From Priapulus caudatus (Eukaryota; Priapulida; Priapulimorpha; Priapulimorphida; Priapulidae): DNA of 22,848 nt. The notes under the pieces were generated by a model. It was given only the letters and a program-made list of their open reading frames with translations. It made no database searches and was not told the origin of the DNA. Where the stretch lies: the NCBI RefSeq assembly GCF_000485595.1, contig NW_014577353.1:240685-263532 (forward strand). The letters are read 5' to 3'. Shown here in pieces: positions 1 to 10,196 of this stretch (position 1 is the first letter of the stretch; each line of letters opens with the position of its first letter). Position numbers and translations under genes: made by a program.

Positions 1-600
1 TAGCAAGGTACTAATCACGCCCAGGTTACACGAACGACAACAACAATGTTTACGTCAGAAGAATGACATTTTAATTTTAAGAACGATAGACAATTTGATA
101 TCTCGTCTGGTGCAAAGTAACCGTGTTGTGGAACCCATTTATATTAACGTTATTGTGTTCATATAAAGGGACCCTATCACGTACTCTTTTCTCACGCCGG
201 TAAAGTAGGTTCTTAGATTTTAAAAGCATAAACGGAGTTATGGAATATTTACTGTCATGGCGGCGGCACAGGCGGCTCATGAGCGCACACCGGCTATCGT
301 AGGCCGCCACGTCGTGCGCACCCGAGGGTGCGATGCTTAGCCTCGTGTGTGTCACGGCTCCCCGGACAGTCAATGACACCAGGTCGTATTTCTGCATTCT
401 CACGCAAGCGTAGTTCCTCTCTGGAGATAGGCAGTATATGAGTCTGAGAAAGGCTCTGTCAACACAGCTAATTGTGATGTGTGGGGCTGCGCTGTTCCAG
501 AAACGGTCTGGTGCAAAATGCACGCCAGGCTAGTTACAATACCGCGAATAATGATGAAAATATATCTAAAATATCCTCATTCGCAAAATCCCATTTGAAC
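1..600. other. Intronic non-coding DNA, nothing recognised
   Basis: This is unique-looking sequence at the left edge. It would lie inside the large last visible intron of the minus-strand prospero gene. A 148-codon open frame on the minus strand (523-77) has no motif I recognise and no clear splice context. The homeo-Prospero domain is not encoded here on either strand. Confidence 0.5.
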
Positions 601-723
601 TATATATATATTTGCATGTATATATATATATATATATATATACATACATATATAATGTGCACACGTGTGTTACCGCGCGCATGCGCGCGTGTGTGTGTGT
701 GTGCGTGCGTGCGTGCGTGTGTG

Positions 724-769
<46 letters not shown>

Positions 770-781
770 CGTGCGTGTGTG

Positions 782-827
<46 letters not shown>

Positions 828-838
828 CGTGCGTGCCC
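601..838. repeat. Compound microsatellite (TA)n then (GT/GC)n
   Basis: About 55 bp of TA repeats are followed by a degenerate GT tract with GCGT interruptions from 687 to 836. A perfect 16-bp palindrome, CGCGCGCATGCGCGCG, sits at the junction (674-689). The open frames in this region (poly-Cys/Val or poly-Thr/His) are artefacts of the dinucleotide repeat. Confidence 0.95.
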
Positions 839-1445
839 ACCCACGTGACTACCAAAATGCGTGCACGTGATAACCACAATCATGTATCATAACAAATATG
901 GTGGATACACTAAAAGATGATTTTACTGGCAGTTATACACTATTGATTTACATTATTAGAAATCTCGTGTTAGAGTCACCAGTGGTACATAAACACAATT
1001 TTTATCACTTTCTAGTTCATACACGCAGGCATCATCTGGCATTAAAATAGCAGGCCGCATTCGCGACTGATTTCAAGTTGCGATGACCCCACAGTCGCTG
1101 GCACGCAACTACCAACGAAAATCATACGCGCATGCATGTACGTTATTTTTGTGTGCGTATATACGCATAGCTTTGTAGGTCATGCAGATGGAAAAACAGT
1201 CGGGGAGTTACAGAATTATCTAAAGAAACATGAAATTATCCAAAGCCATGTTAGTTCATCAAGAAAATACGGATGGCAAGAATAGAAGACAAAATGAAAA
1301 AGAGAAATGGTAGAATAGAAATACCGTTGTGAATATAGAAAAGGACAGGGTTGGCCACATATATGCAAACGGACACTGCCTGTCCTGAAATAACAATAAT
1401 GCTAACATAAAATAGAGAAATAAAATAGATAGAATAAATAAATAA
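839..1445. other. Intronic non-coding DNA
   Basis: Mixed AT-rich sequence without recognisable coding potential, RNA gene or repeat structure. Confidence 0.5.
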
Positions 1446-1546
1446 ACACACACACGCGCACGCGCACGCGCACGCACACGCACACGCACACGCACACGCA
1501 CACGCACACGCACACGCACACGCACACGCGCACGCACACACACACG
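1446..1546. repeat. Microsatellite built on a GCACAC hexamer
   Basis: CA repeats grade into GCGCAC and then about ten GCACAC units before returning to CA. The regular six-base period distinguishes it from the plain CA tracts elsewhere in the window. Confidence 0.95.
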
Positions 1547-2345
1547 TATAAGCCCCTATAATCATCGGGCAGTTTGCCACGCGCTGACCGGCGGGGTAAA
1601 AACACCCAAACAAGTGATCAGCCCGTATTCGCACCGTAATTTCGATTATTCAGCGAGCCAAGTGTTGCCATTGTGGACCATAAGCCCCGTCCTTTTATTG
1701 TCTTTTATTACAGTCTTTATTTGAACCTGTTGTGGAACCAGCAAGGATATAAAAAGCAGGGGGCCAATCCTTAGCAACAGAGAAATGTGTTTGTGTGTGT
1801 ACGCGTGTGCTTAAACAAAGGACACTGTCATTAAGAGGGTCACCCACCTCGTGCCAGCCATTGGCTTTTATTAGCACTTCCTTTTCACCTAATAAGAAAA
1901 TTACTTTCATATGTATTCACGCTATGTTTGCCCAATCATGATAGGTTATTCACTCAAGTATTATAGGTTAACCGTCTTAAGTCAATAATCGCTACCGGCC
2001 CAACGCATAAACCCAGGCTAAAATTACCGGAATAACTGCCATAAACAATTATACGATGCCGGAGTAGTCAGATGCAGACGCTTCCCGCTGCCGGCGATGT
2101 ATGAAATAGACAGGTGAGCCGTGCACACCTGGGCTTCTGCTGCCGTGGCAGGCGCGCTGGCGGACAATGTACCAATATCAGGGCAGGCCTAATATCAACC
2201 CAATACACGCACGACGCATGTGTTTCCACGGCAATAGGAAATGAAGATTTTAGGCCTTTGTGCGCAAAGGCATGGCTCTTAAAAGGGCAGAACTCAGAAA
2301 TCGACGGTATGTTTGCCAAGCCAGCCTCTCTGCCAGGATGTGCAG

Positions 2346-2349
<4 letters not shown>
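1547..2349. other. Intronic non-coding DNA
   Basis: Mixed sequence with no coding exon, RNA gene or repeat that I can support. Short open frames on both strands lack recognisable motifs. Confidence 0.5.
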
Positions 2350-2402
<53 letters not shown>

Positions 2403-2408
2403 AGAGAG
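2350..2408. repeat. Compound microsatellite (TA)n(TG)n(AG)n
   Basis: About 32 bp of TA run directly into 20 bp of TG and then a short AG run, a typical three-phase compound microsatellite. Confidence 0.95.
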
Positions 2409-2700
2409 CTTCGCGGAATGAACGACTGATGAAATTGAGACTCCCGCCCCGCTGCGTAGGTGTGCGTAACCGATAATGGCGGTCTTAGAAGGCGCGACGG
2501 AGCGCCTGGCATAATTGTCAGTCACCGAGAGTCAAGGTGTGCGCACAAACATTTCATTAGCGCGACACCTAAGTGCTGACTCACGACCAAAGTGCGGCCC
2601 TTGCTCATTAAGCAATTTTCGTAGTTTTCCAAGTGCATCTCCTGGACGGCAGTCACACACATCTGAAGGCTGGTCTCCACTGCCCTGAAGGCATCGGCAG

Positions 2701-2782
2701 TAGAGAGAGAGAGAGAGAACAGAGAGACGGCGAGAGAGAGAAGAGAGAGAGAGCGAGAGAGAGAGAGAGAGAGAGAGAGAGG
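2701..2782. repeat. (GA)n microsatellite
   Basis: A nearly pure GA tract about 80 bp long with a few interruptions. In prospero transcript sense it reads CU. Confidence 0.95.
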
Positions 2783-3202
2783 AAGAGACAGCCCACTAGT
2801 CTGTAATTTTCTTCGTGCACTTACAGTCGCGTCCGCCGCCCGCCTATCAGGTGGCACGGGTCTCCCGTTTGTCTCCTGCGTATACTCACTACGTCCTTAG
2901 ACTGTCGACGCCCACCTTAAATCTTTGCAGCGTAATATTTGACAGTGCCCGCCCGCACGCTGATGCTTATATGGCTGTACTTATCGGGGGAGCTTAGCAG
3001 AGTGGTCGAAAATGACATTTGTGCAAAGAGAGATTATCAGCTAGAAATGGCAGCGACCGTTGAACTATTCCTGCTTAGAAGTGGGAATGAAATGGATAGG
3101 AATCACTACAAACAGAATTTAATATTTTTGTACCAATATTCAGTACAACAATTTTCATGAAGGGGAGGGTAAATATATGAATTGCTTTAGAAAAATAAAT
3201 GA
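2783..3202. other. Intronic non-coding DNA
   Basis: No recognisable gene. The GCAGAGTGGTC string near 3000 looks like a tRNA D-arm, but no acceptor stem or T-arm accompanies it. Confidence 0.45.
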
Positions 3203-3336
3203 ACAAAATAAATAAATAAATATATATATATATATAAATAAAATGAATTTAACTGTGCACAAACAATGTGCACAATGATTGTATACAATTCATTAATCAC
3301 TACAGCCGTAATTAACTATATATATATATATATATG
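3203..3336. repeat. AT-rich simple repeats, AAAT then two (TA)n tracts
   Basis: AAAT/TA repeats lie at 3203-3245 and a second TA run at 3317-3336. Between them GTGCAC occurs twice within 20 bp. Confidence 0.85.
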
Positions 3337-3960
3337 CAATCCACGCACGCACATACACATCATAAACGCGTTATACTGACCCAACCTTGATTGAATCGGG
3401 TTTCTGATCTAAATTTCACCATGAAATCATTTCCCTTTAACACAGTTGCGATCTCACGCGCTGATATAAATTTGGCCCCTACCTCGAATATTGTAACCGC
3501 AATACTTTAATAACTACTTTAACGAAGGTGTTTCCGTACTTCTCGTGCGACACACACAATTAACGAGAACATTCGCAACAAGTGACGTCATCGGACAAAG
3601 AGAAGCGGGTTTGAGGCGGTCTGAAATAGCCATTAACAGCAAAGGGTAGATCAGGCAGAGCCCACATCGTGACGCCGTATCATTCAATTAACTCCATCTC
3701 TCTCTTTGGAAATGCGCGAAAAATTGCAAAGGAAGGTGCCACGCTGCGGCGCAATATTTCGCAACGCTCGCAATTAGCCGCCGTGACTGCTACGAGAGCG
3801 GCGTGAGATTGTAAAGGAAGAGTCAAACTGGGGCCGCCATTATCGCCTAAGTGGCGCTCCTCGGTTCGCAATCAACTTATTCATTTTCGACAATTAGCCG
3901 CGCGTAAGACGGTCGCTAGGCACATTGCCACGGCGCGTCGGGTAAGCGTTTTTCGCTCCC
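3337..3960. other. Intronic non-coding DNA becoming CpG-richer
   Basis: The first half is AT-rich; from about 3540 the sequence becomes CpG-containing and leads into the triplet block. On the minus strand, 3819-3811 reads TTCCTTTAC, one base off the U12 branch-site consensus, with an AC dinucleotide nine bases later. This is described as a weak finding. No gene is otherwise evident. Confidence 0.4.
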
Positions 3961-4078
3961 GCAACAGCAGCAAGCAGCAGCAGCTGCAGCGGTAGCAGTG
4001 GTAGCAGTATAGTAGTAGCAACAGCAGCAGCAGTAGCAGTAGTAGTAGCAGCAGCACCACCACCACCACCACCACCAC

Positions 4079-4120
<42 letters not shown>

Positions 4121-4570
4121 CAACAATAGGCACCACCACCACCAGCAGCAGCAGCAGCCAGCAGCAGGCCACCACCACACAACCAAGCCACACCACCACC
4201 GACCACAGTAGTTAGGCTAGCAGCAGTAGCCAGCTAGCAGTAGGCAGTGCGGAGGCACGGCACACACCACCACCACTCAGCGAGCGCCAGCATGGCAGCA
4301 GCACCACCCACCACGACCACGCACCACCACCACCATCCCAGCCAGTAGTACGGCAGCAGGCAGTAGGCAGTAGCGTAGCACGTAGCAGACCAGCCACCAA
4401 CCAGCCAGCAGCTAGCAGCAGCAGCCCACCAACACACCACCACCACACGCACCACGCAGTAGTAGCAGCAGCCAGTAGGCAGCACCACCACCACCAAGGC
4501 AGCAGCAGCAGCAGTAGGTGGAGCGAGCAGCAGGCAGCAGCAGTGCAGTAGCAAAAGTAGACGCATAAGT

Positions 4571-4604
<34 letters not shown>

Positions 4605-4700
4605 AGCAACAGCAGCAGCAGCAGCAGCAGCACATCCAGCCAGGCAGCACCAGCAAGCAGGCAGCAGCCAGCAGTATCAGCAGCTGCTGCTGCAGCGGCA
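3961..4700. repeat. Long CAG/CAC triplet-repeat block (CTG/GTG in transcript sense)
   Basis: About 740 bp made almost wholly of CAG, CAC, CAA and TAG triplets with frequent frame slips. The purest runs are CAC at 4055-4082, CAG at 4082-4112 and CAG near 4568-4632. On the plus strand TAG triplets interrupt the glutamine frame. On the minus strand all three frames stay open for long stretches (poly-Leu, poly-Ala, poly-Cys), which is the expected artefact of such repeats. The block lies inside the intron that starts at 11232, so the pre-mRNA would carry a long CUG/GUG-rich segment. Confidence 0.93.
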
Positions 4701-5430
4701 CGCGGTCAATCACCTTCGCGACGGCCACACGCTCCGGCGCGCGGCGTGTTGCGCGCCGCCGCGCGCTGCTACGACGTCTGTTGCTAATGCCAGAGCAGCG
4801 TACGGCGTGCAGACGCTCACACCTCCCGCTCGACGCCGCCCTCCTGTAAGACACGGACGCGACGTCGGCGCGTAGCGCCGTCTCAAACGAGTTTTGTTAA
4901 GACGTCCGGTTCGTCTTCGTTATGGGCAACATGGCGCCGAGGAGACGGCGTCTGCTCCGAGCGTCGTCGCCGCGTCTTGCAGTGAAAGCCGGCGCATGAG
5001 CGAGAGAGGATGAGAGACGAGTAGGAGGGAGAGCCAGGCAGACGACGGGGCGACAGCGGCGACCGCGGTTCTCGGGGATGGGGCGGCGGTGGCGACGGCG
5101 GCACATGTAAGCACTTACGGACGCGCCGGATGCACCCGGGCTCTGTCCTTGCTAAATGAAGTGCATTTCCAGAAAGCAGCGGCACGAGCGAAGACAGCAG
5201 CAGCCAGGCAGCAGTGAGCGAGCAGCGGGCAGGAGCAGCAGCAGCAGCCAGCAGACAGCGGCAGCAGCAGCAGCAGCACAGCGATGACAACCACATGCAA
5301 CCCGCAAGCAGCGCACATAATCGCGCCCCGTTAAATGGCTCGCATTTGTCTTTCTGCGCAGTTTGCCGTGTCGTCGCGCGTCGCGGCATAACGAACGCAC
5401 GCCGTGCAGCGTCTCAGACGTAACGCCGGC
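4700..5430. other. GC- and CpG-rich patch with a second CAG cluster
   Basis: Base composition changes sharply here: many CpG dinucleotides, few TA runs, and a CAG cluster at about 5195-5280. A short plus-strand frame starts at ATG 4930 in a good Kozak context (AACATGG) but closes after 22 codons. The patch could be a CpG island or a regulatory element in the intron. No protein with known motifs is encoded, and several overlapping minus-strand frames are arginine-, proline- or alanine-rich, as GC-rich repeat DNA usually gives. Confidence 0.5.
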
Positions 5431-6714
5431 TATGTAGAAATATGTCTCGACTAGCGCAGAGGCTGTGCTGCGTTTAGTTGGCTAGCAAAAAATTCAAACT
5501 TGCGGGGACACATGTGAGGGAATTTGAGGCACGGTGCAGAGCTGCTCCAGTGCCGAGATAACACCTGTCATTCTAATTCGGCAGCCATAGAAACTGTAAT
5601 CTGATACCCTAACCGTCCTTTTTATTTTACACTTACAAGCTGAAAATCAGCCTCTCGTCGAAAGAATAACTAGATAAGCAACCGCGCCTATAACGAGTAT
5701 GATCAAGCGAAACAGTAACGCGATATGAACGTGGATAACGTGTAGGGGCGCGACAATGGGCCGAGGCCGAAACCGGACCCATGAGCGACGAAATATGAGG
5801 TCTGAGAGGGCGGTCATCTGTCAACCAGGCCAGCGGCGTGCCTACTCGTGTAATACAGTACGCCGCGGTGCGAGCGTTTAGCCTGGCATTACAAGCACGC
5901 CGCATCGAACGAATATTGATTATATGTGGCGTTATTAGCCATAGATTCATGACCATCATTGGGCTCGCGAAGTGTGCCGCCTTACGTAGGCGATATTCCC
6001 ACCCTGACGGTTGTCGTTATGACGCGCGCGAGCCCAGTTTTTTAATGACATGTCGTTCAGATGCTAAATGTAACAGTTGGCCAACTCCTCAGGCCCAACT
6101 TTGGGCGTTTTGTCCGACACAATGGCCGACTTGTCCAGCTGCCCTCCAACGTTCTGCACTTCATTCTATTCTTACCCGCCGCTCGCACTTATTCACGCAC
6201 TTGTATCAATATTGCCGCGCAAGACGCATTACTAATAATCGATTTATATCGGCGCGGGGGGTCTTTCTTAGATATTATTTCTCCGGGGCAACGGTGACGG
6301 TCGCCGCAGACGGGGCCTTTCTCGCGCTTTAGGCCCTGCGTGGACCGAGGGCGCAGGAGGGGGAGGGCAGAAATAAAAAGCCGCACTCGCTACACGCGAG
6401 GCTAGCAGCAGGGCAGGGAGCACGCCAACACCTGGCGGAGACAAAGGACGGCTAATGTCTCCGCTCGTTTTCGTTCTTATCAACAAAAGCGCCGCCACCT
6501 CCTGACATGATTCATATGAGATAAGCGCTATTGAATATGCAAAATCCATGCCTAAACGGACACTGAAAACGGGAGCAGCGTGCGCCCCTACAATTCTTCA
6601 CAATCCAGCATTCAGCGCGTCAGTGGTGAATGATGCCGATGTGCGGCAGTTCGCAGGCCTCGAGCGCGGATGCGTCGCCGACGATCCCCGACGTCCGTCT
6701 GCTCATCTGCCGCC
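5431..6714. other. Intronic non-coding DNA, mostly unique
   Basis: About 1.3 kb without microsatellites. It contains GATA-type motifs (AGATAAG near 6519) and an ATGCAAA string near 6537. Open frames at 5838-6332 (plus) and 5633-5959 (minus) overlap each other and show no recognisable domain. Nothing further can be supported. Confidence 0.4.
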
Positions 6715-7316
6715 TCTAGATCTCTCTGTCTTGTGTAGTGTGGTCTCTCGTCTCTCGTTTTCTCTCGTGTCTCATTCTACTCTCTGTTTCTCTCGCACTC
6801 GATGCTCTTTTCCTCTATCTCTCTCTCTCGTCTCACTCGCTATCTCTCTCTCTTCTCTCCGCTCTCTATCTCTCACTCTCTCTATCTCAGCTCTCTCACT
6901 CTTATCTCGCTTTCTCTCTTTCGCCACTCCCGCTCCATCTCTTCCTGTACTTTTCGCTACCCTCCTCATCTTTTCGCTTCTGCTCACTGTCTATCTCTAT
7001 CTCTATCGTCTGATTATATATCTCCTTTCGATCTATAATCTCTCTCCTCTCTTTTTTTGTTCTCTCTTCTCTCTTGTGCATCTCTAATCTCTTTTTATTT
7101 AGCTGATGGCTCTCACACACACACACACCGCGCACGAACGCACGCCACACATACGGCCTCGCTATGCCGCGCACGCACGCACGCCACACATACGCCTTCG
7201 GCGTTGCACGATGCGCGACGCAACGCACGTGCGTTGAGCGGACGCACGCAGCACGGGGTCGGCACGCACACACACACAACGCACACTTTCTCTATCCTCT
7301 TCGCCCACGCGCGCCG

Positions 7317-7351
<35 letters not shown>

Positions 7352-7470
7352 TCTCCTCTGCGTCTCTCTTCTCTCTCTCATCCGTCCTCGTGCCGTTCTC
7401 TTTTTTCTTCATTTCCATTTCTCCTTTCTCTTTTCTCTCGCCGGCTTCTCCCTCCCCTCCCCTCTCGCTC
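6715..7470. repeat. 750-bp pyrimidine-rich (CT) block with a CA/GCAC insert
   Basis: The plus strand is dominated by CT repeats and short variations (CTCTC, TATCTC, TTTCTC), so the prospero transcript would read GA-rich. At 7110-7290 the block is interrupted by CA and CGCACGCACG repeats, including two copies of an ACGCACGCCACACATACG unit about 40 bp apart. Serine/leucine or arginine/glutamate open frames here are repeat artefacts. Confidence 0.9.
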
Positions 7471-8500
7471 CCTGCTCTCTTTCCTACGCTCGTATTCCTG
7501 ATAAAATTGTTGTCTGTCTCTGGCCATTGACACTGAAGTACACGCAGCTGTTGCGAGTTTCACATCGCAGGGAAGACGCGAGACTCGAGCTTGCGCGCCG
7601 CGCGGCATATAATGGCCCGCCTGCGCCGACCGTTTAGCTTACTGGTCGGCAACGACAGGCGGCGTGTCGTCTGATATCGCCCCGCGCCGCGGTCCCCAGA
7701 GGGCATGATCGAACCGTGGCATGTAATTCGAAGAAATCCGGTACGAAATCTTCCCACAGTCGAGCATCCTCTCTGCACAAAAGACGTGCGCGCGGTGTGT
7801 CCAGTGGATGACATCGTCACCGACAACCGCTAAGCCTTCCATTACCTGCCTAATAGGCAATTTTCTCGCGAATGCCAGCGCCGGCAGACGTCGCGACATG
7901 CGGTATAAAGGCGACGCGAAACTTCGCGGTGGGGGTCGCCACAGGTGAATCTCTTCGTCCGTTGTGCAATGCGGGACGGATAAACGTGGGCGAGCGCCGT
8001 GACAGGCAGGGCCGGCGCACTATGCGAGCGTTATTAGCATGGTGTTCTTTTGTTGCATCTGTGTTGATCGTCGTCGTTAGCAGCTAAGTGAATTAATGCA
8101 TCTTGTGTTTGGCATCTCGCGCGCGATCGCCGCCCCACAGCCACTCCGCAAACAGCGCAACGCGTATTCTGGAGACATTTCGCCACACTTTTGTTTTCAC
8201 AAAATGGCAAATGTTGCTTTACTTGCGTTGGTCTATTCAATCAGAGTGTCGTTCTGTCAACACGGGTGCGTAATAAAAGTATTTACCCTCGCCCATGCTT
8301 TTGTGCCACAGCCATTTTCCTACAAACACGAACGCCAAAATTCTGGAACACACAAAGCTATGCGCTCAGGGCTGTTTGCGCAATTTCTCTTCATGCTCGA
8401 TACTGGCTGCGCGCGTTCTTCCAATCAAAATAAATTAAACTGGACTTCTTCAACAAAGCTGCACGCGGCAGAGACACCGAGAATCACAGCTCTTGCGCTC
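7471..8500. other. Intronic non-coding DNA
   Basis: Unique sequence of moderate GC content. A 213-codon plus-strand frame (8096-8737) runs from here into the telomere-like repeat. It has no recognised domain and ends in asparagine-proline repeats dictated by CCCTAA, so it is not annotated as a gene. Confidence 0.45.
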
Positions 8501-8582
8501 ACACGCCTGCCTGCCTGTTATATGCCTGCTGGTCTCCCCCAGGGCCGGTCTACTATGATGCGCGCTTACGTAGCGTACTACC

Positions 8583-8795
8583 CTATGGTCCCCAGGGTAT
8601 CTACCGGACGTTATCCCTGGTACTATCTAATAGCCGGGACGCGCTTACCTCGCCTACTCCCACCTAACGAGTCTAAGGGAGGTCCGCCTACTGCCTACTC
8701 CCTAAACCCTAACCCTAACCCTAACCCTTTGCCCTAACCCTAACCATATCAAATAGTTACCAGGGTACGTTCCGGCAGTACCCTGGGAGACATAG
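8583..8795. repeat. Imperfect foldback arms flanking a telomere-like core
   Basis: The arm at 8583-8629 and the reverse complement of 8751-8795 align over about 46 bp at roughly 80 percent with small gaps. Both begin CTATG, share CCAGGGTA, then CCGG, ACG, CCCTGGT and ACTAT. They enclose a telomere-like tract. A second, direct similarity lies at about 8560-8580 and 8637-8656 (GCGCTTACxTxGC). No target-site duplication was found by eye. Confidence 0.7.
8700..8745. repeat. Interstitial telomere-like repeat (CCCTAA)n
   Basis: About seven units of CCCTAA, with one CCCTAAA variant and one CCCTTTG interruption. The reverse strand reads TTAGGG, the ancestral animal telomere repeat, unlike the TTAGG of insects or TTAGGC of nematodes. 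GCCTACTCC variants lie just outside it. Confidence 0.93.
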
Positions 8796-8999
8796 ACCCT
8801 ATGAGCCCTACTAGCTTGTCTCTGTGTAACGCTAGCTGATGCTGTGCGAATGTCTCCCTCGCTTGCCTTCCTCTGTTCAACCCCCTCTACCGGTCTCTTG
8901 CTCTCTTTCTCCGTGTCAAAAGAGGAGGCCTATTTCTCGCCACCTCTCTGCTGTTGTATTTAATTGTGGGACTATCTCCGCCACCCGTTCTCTACCGAC

Positions 9000-9022
9000 A
9001 TCTCTCTCTCCCTCTCTTCTTT

Positions 9023-9054
<32 letters not shown>

Positions 9055-9069
9055 CCTCTCTATCTTTCG
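9000..9069. repeat. (CT)n microsatellite
   Basis: A CT tract with a few interruptions, in a wider pyrimidine-rich stretch from about 8860 to 9110. Confidence 0.93.
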
Positions 9070-9359
9070 CTTGCTCTGTCACGCCCCTTCTCTCTCCACC
9101 AACCCTTCTCTAGAATCTGTAAGGCGCACTGTAACGATATCTGTATGATAAGATCAAACATGACCCTCGCCCGAAAAACTGCATCTATGGATGTCCGCGA
9201 TATGACAACATTAATCATATTCGTGATTCCGGGAGATGTCCCTCACTAGAGACACACACATATGCCCCCGTGCGTGAGTAAGCGGGGTGGGTATAGGCAT
9301 CGATACAGGTGACTCGAAGCTACAACAACAGCGCCAACGCCAACAAGCGATCCATTAGG

Positions 9360-9730
9360 GCTGTTGAGTGAAAGACGAGGCGAAAGCGATCATTTCAATA
9401 TTATGCCGAAATTATCATTCGTGATCCGCCCCATCTCCTTGATTTATGATAATATTAATAAGATGGTGCAAAAGCGCGGGAAACCCGAGCTAGAACACAC
9501 AGCTGCTGCGGCGAATGCAAATTCACTGCGGTAAAGAACTATTAATGAAGTCGTGAAAGTAGAGAAGCCCCGATCATTGTTTTGCGTTAAAGCGATCGGT
9601 TTCCCACTTAATTCAATAAGCTGCGCATTAATTCCATTTCCCTCCATTTTCTGAATGAATGACGTGATACGATACCCCGGCAAAGCGTAAGGAAATTATT
9701 AAAATATTGCCTTTCTAAATAAACCGACCG
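9360..9730. promoter_or_regulatory. Candidate intronic neural enhancer
   Basis: This repeat-free, high-complexity stretch has many recognisable transcription-factor motifs: a perfect POU octamer ATGCAAAT (9515-9522), an E-box CAGCTG (9500-9505), a SOX-type CATTGTT (9575-9581), several ATTA homeodomain cores and a near-palindrome CTTAATTCAATAAG at 9607-9620. POU plus SOX plus bHLH sites are typical of neural-progenitor enhancers in animals, which fits a prospero intron. The motifs are short and could be coincidental; cross-species conservation would decide. Confidence 0.35.
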
Positions 9731-9840
9731 GCCAAGCAACGCGACTATTGGGATTCGTGTTGGTTTACCATATTGCTAATGATGTGCAGATCATCGTATA
9801 TTGGTGACCAGATCAGGAGGCTATTGACAGATGACTTACG

Positions 9841-10090
9841 CTATGCCCCGGTTGCCTGAGCATCGAGCGTACGCCGCAGCTGCGCTTGCCTGCATCGCCA
9901 CGGCAACGAGGCAAGTAGGCGGTTGGTGGGCAGCGGTTTGCTAGGCGCTACGAGCGTGCTGCACGTTCGTACGTTTTTCGTGCGCGAAAGAGCGGCAGCG
10001 TGCGCGCGCGCCGTGACGCGGGGCCGATCTGTCGGCATGGAGGCGGCAGCGTCAAGCAGTGACAGAGGCTGGCAGGCACGCTTGCGCTCG
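9841..10090. other. CpG-rich patch with an adjacent minus-strand donor-like site
   Basis: About 250 bp of CpG-dense sequence stands out in the AT-rich surroundings. On the minus strand it ends in AGC|GTAAGTC at about 9838, a plausible splice donor. It could be an internal promoter with an alternative first exon, but overlapping open frames on both strands have no recognisable motif. Confidence 0.3.
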
Positions 10091-10094
10091 AGGG

Positions 10095-10165
10095 TCATAA
10101 TATATAGGCATATTATATTATATATATAAGCTATATATATAGTACAGCTATATATAGCACATAGC

Positions 10166-10196
<31 letters not shown>
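10095..10196. repeat. TA-rich tract with nested AGCTATATA palindromes
   Basis: The string AGCTATATATA occurs three times at about 17-20 bp spacing, ending in a pure TA run. It would form alternative hairpins. Confidence 0.85.

Noticed and set aside
77-523. 148-codon minus-strand open frame
   Set aside because: It was considered as the missing homeo-Prospero exon, but it has none of the expected KAKLMFF, WFSNFREFYY or SWKKAIYK blocks.
2994-3070. tRNA-like GCAGAGTGGTC string
   Set aside because: No B-box (GGTTCGA), acceptor stem or anticodon arm could be paired around it.
3881-4854. Several long minus-strand open frames with poly-Leu, poly-Ala, poly-Cys or poly-Val
   Set aside because: They are open in all three frames because CTG/GTG repeats contain no stop codon in that direction. 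No conserved domain or splice context was seen.
6715-7470. Serine/leucine- and arginine/glutamate-rich open frames
   Set aside because: They are translations of CT/GA simple repeats on both strands, with no conserved content.
8096-8737. 213-codon plus-strand open frame
   Set aside because: It has no recognisable motif and its end is translated telomeric repeat and foldback arm. No supporting splice or promoter signal was seen.
9675-9700. TTTCCTTACG on the minus strand as a U12 branch site
   Set aside because: It matches the consensus poorly after TTCCTTA, and no AC acceptor followed by homeodomain coding sequence is found downstream.
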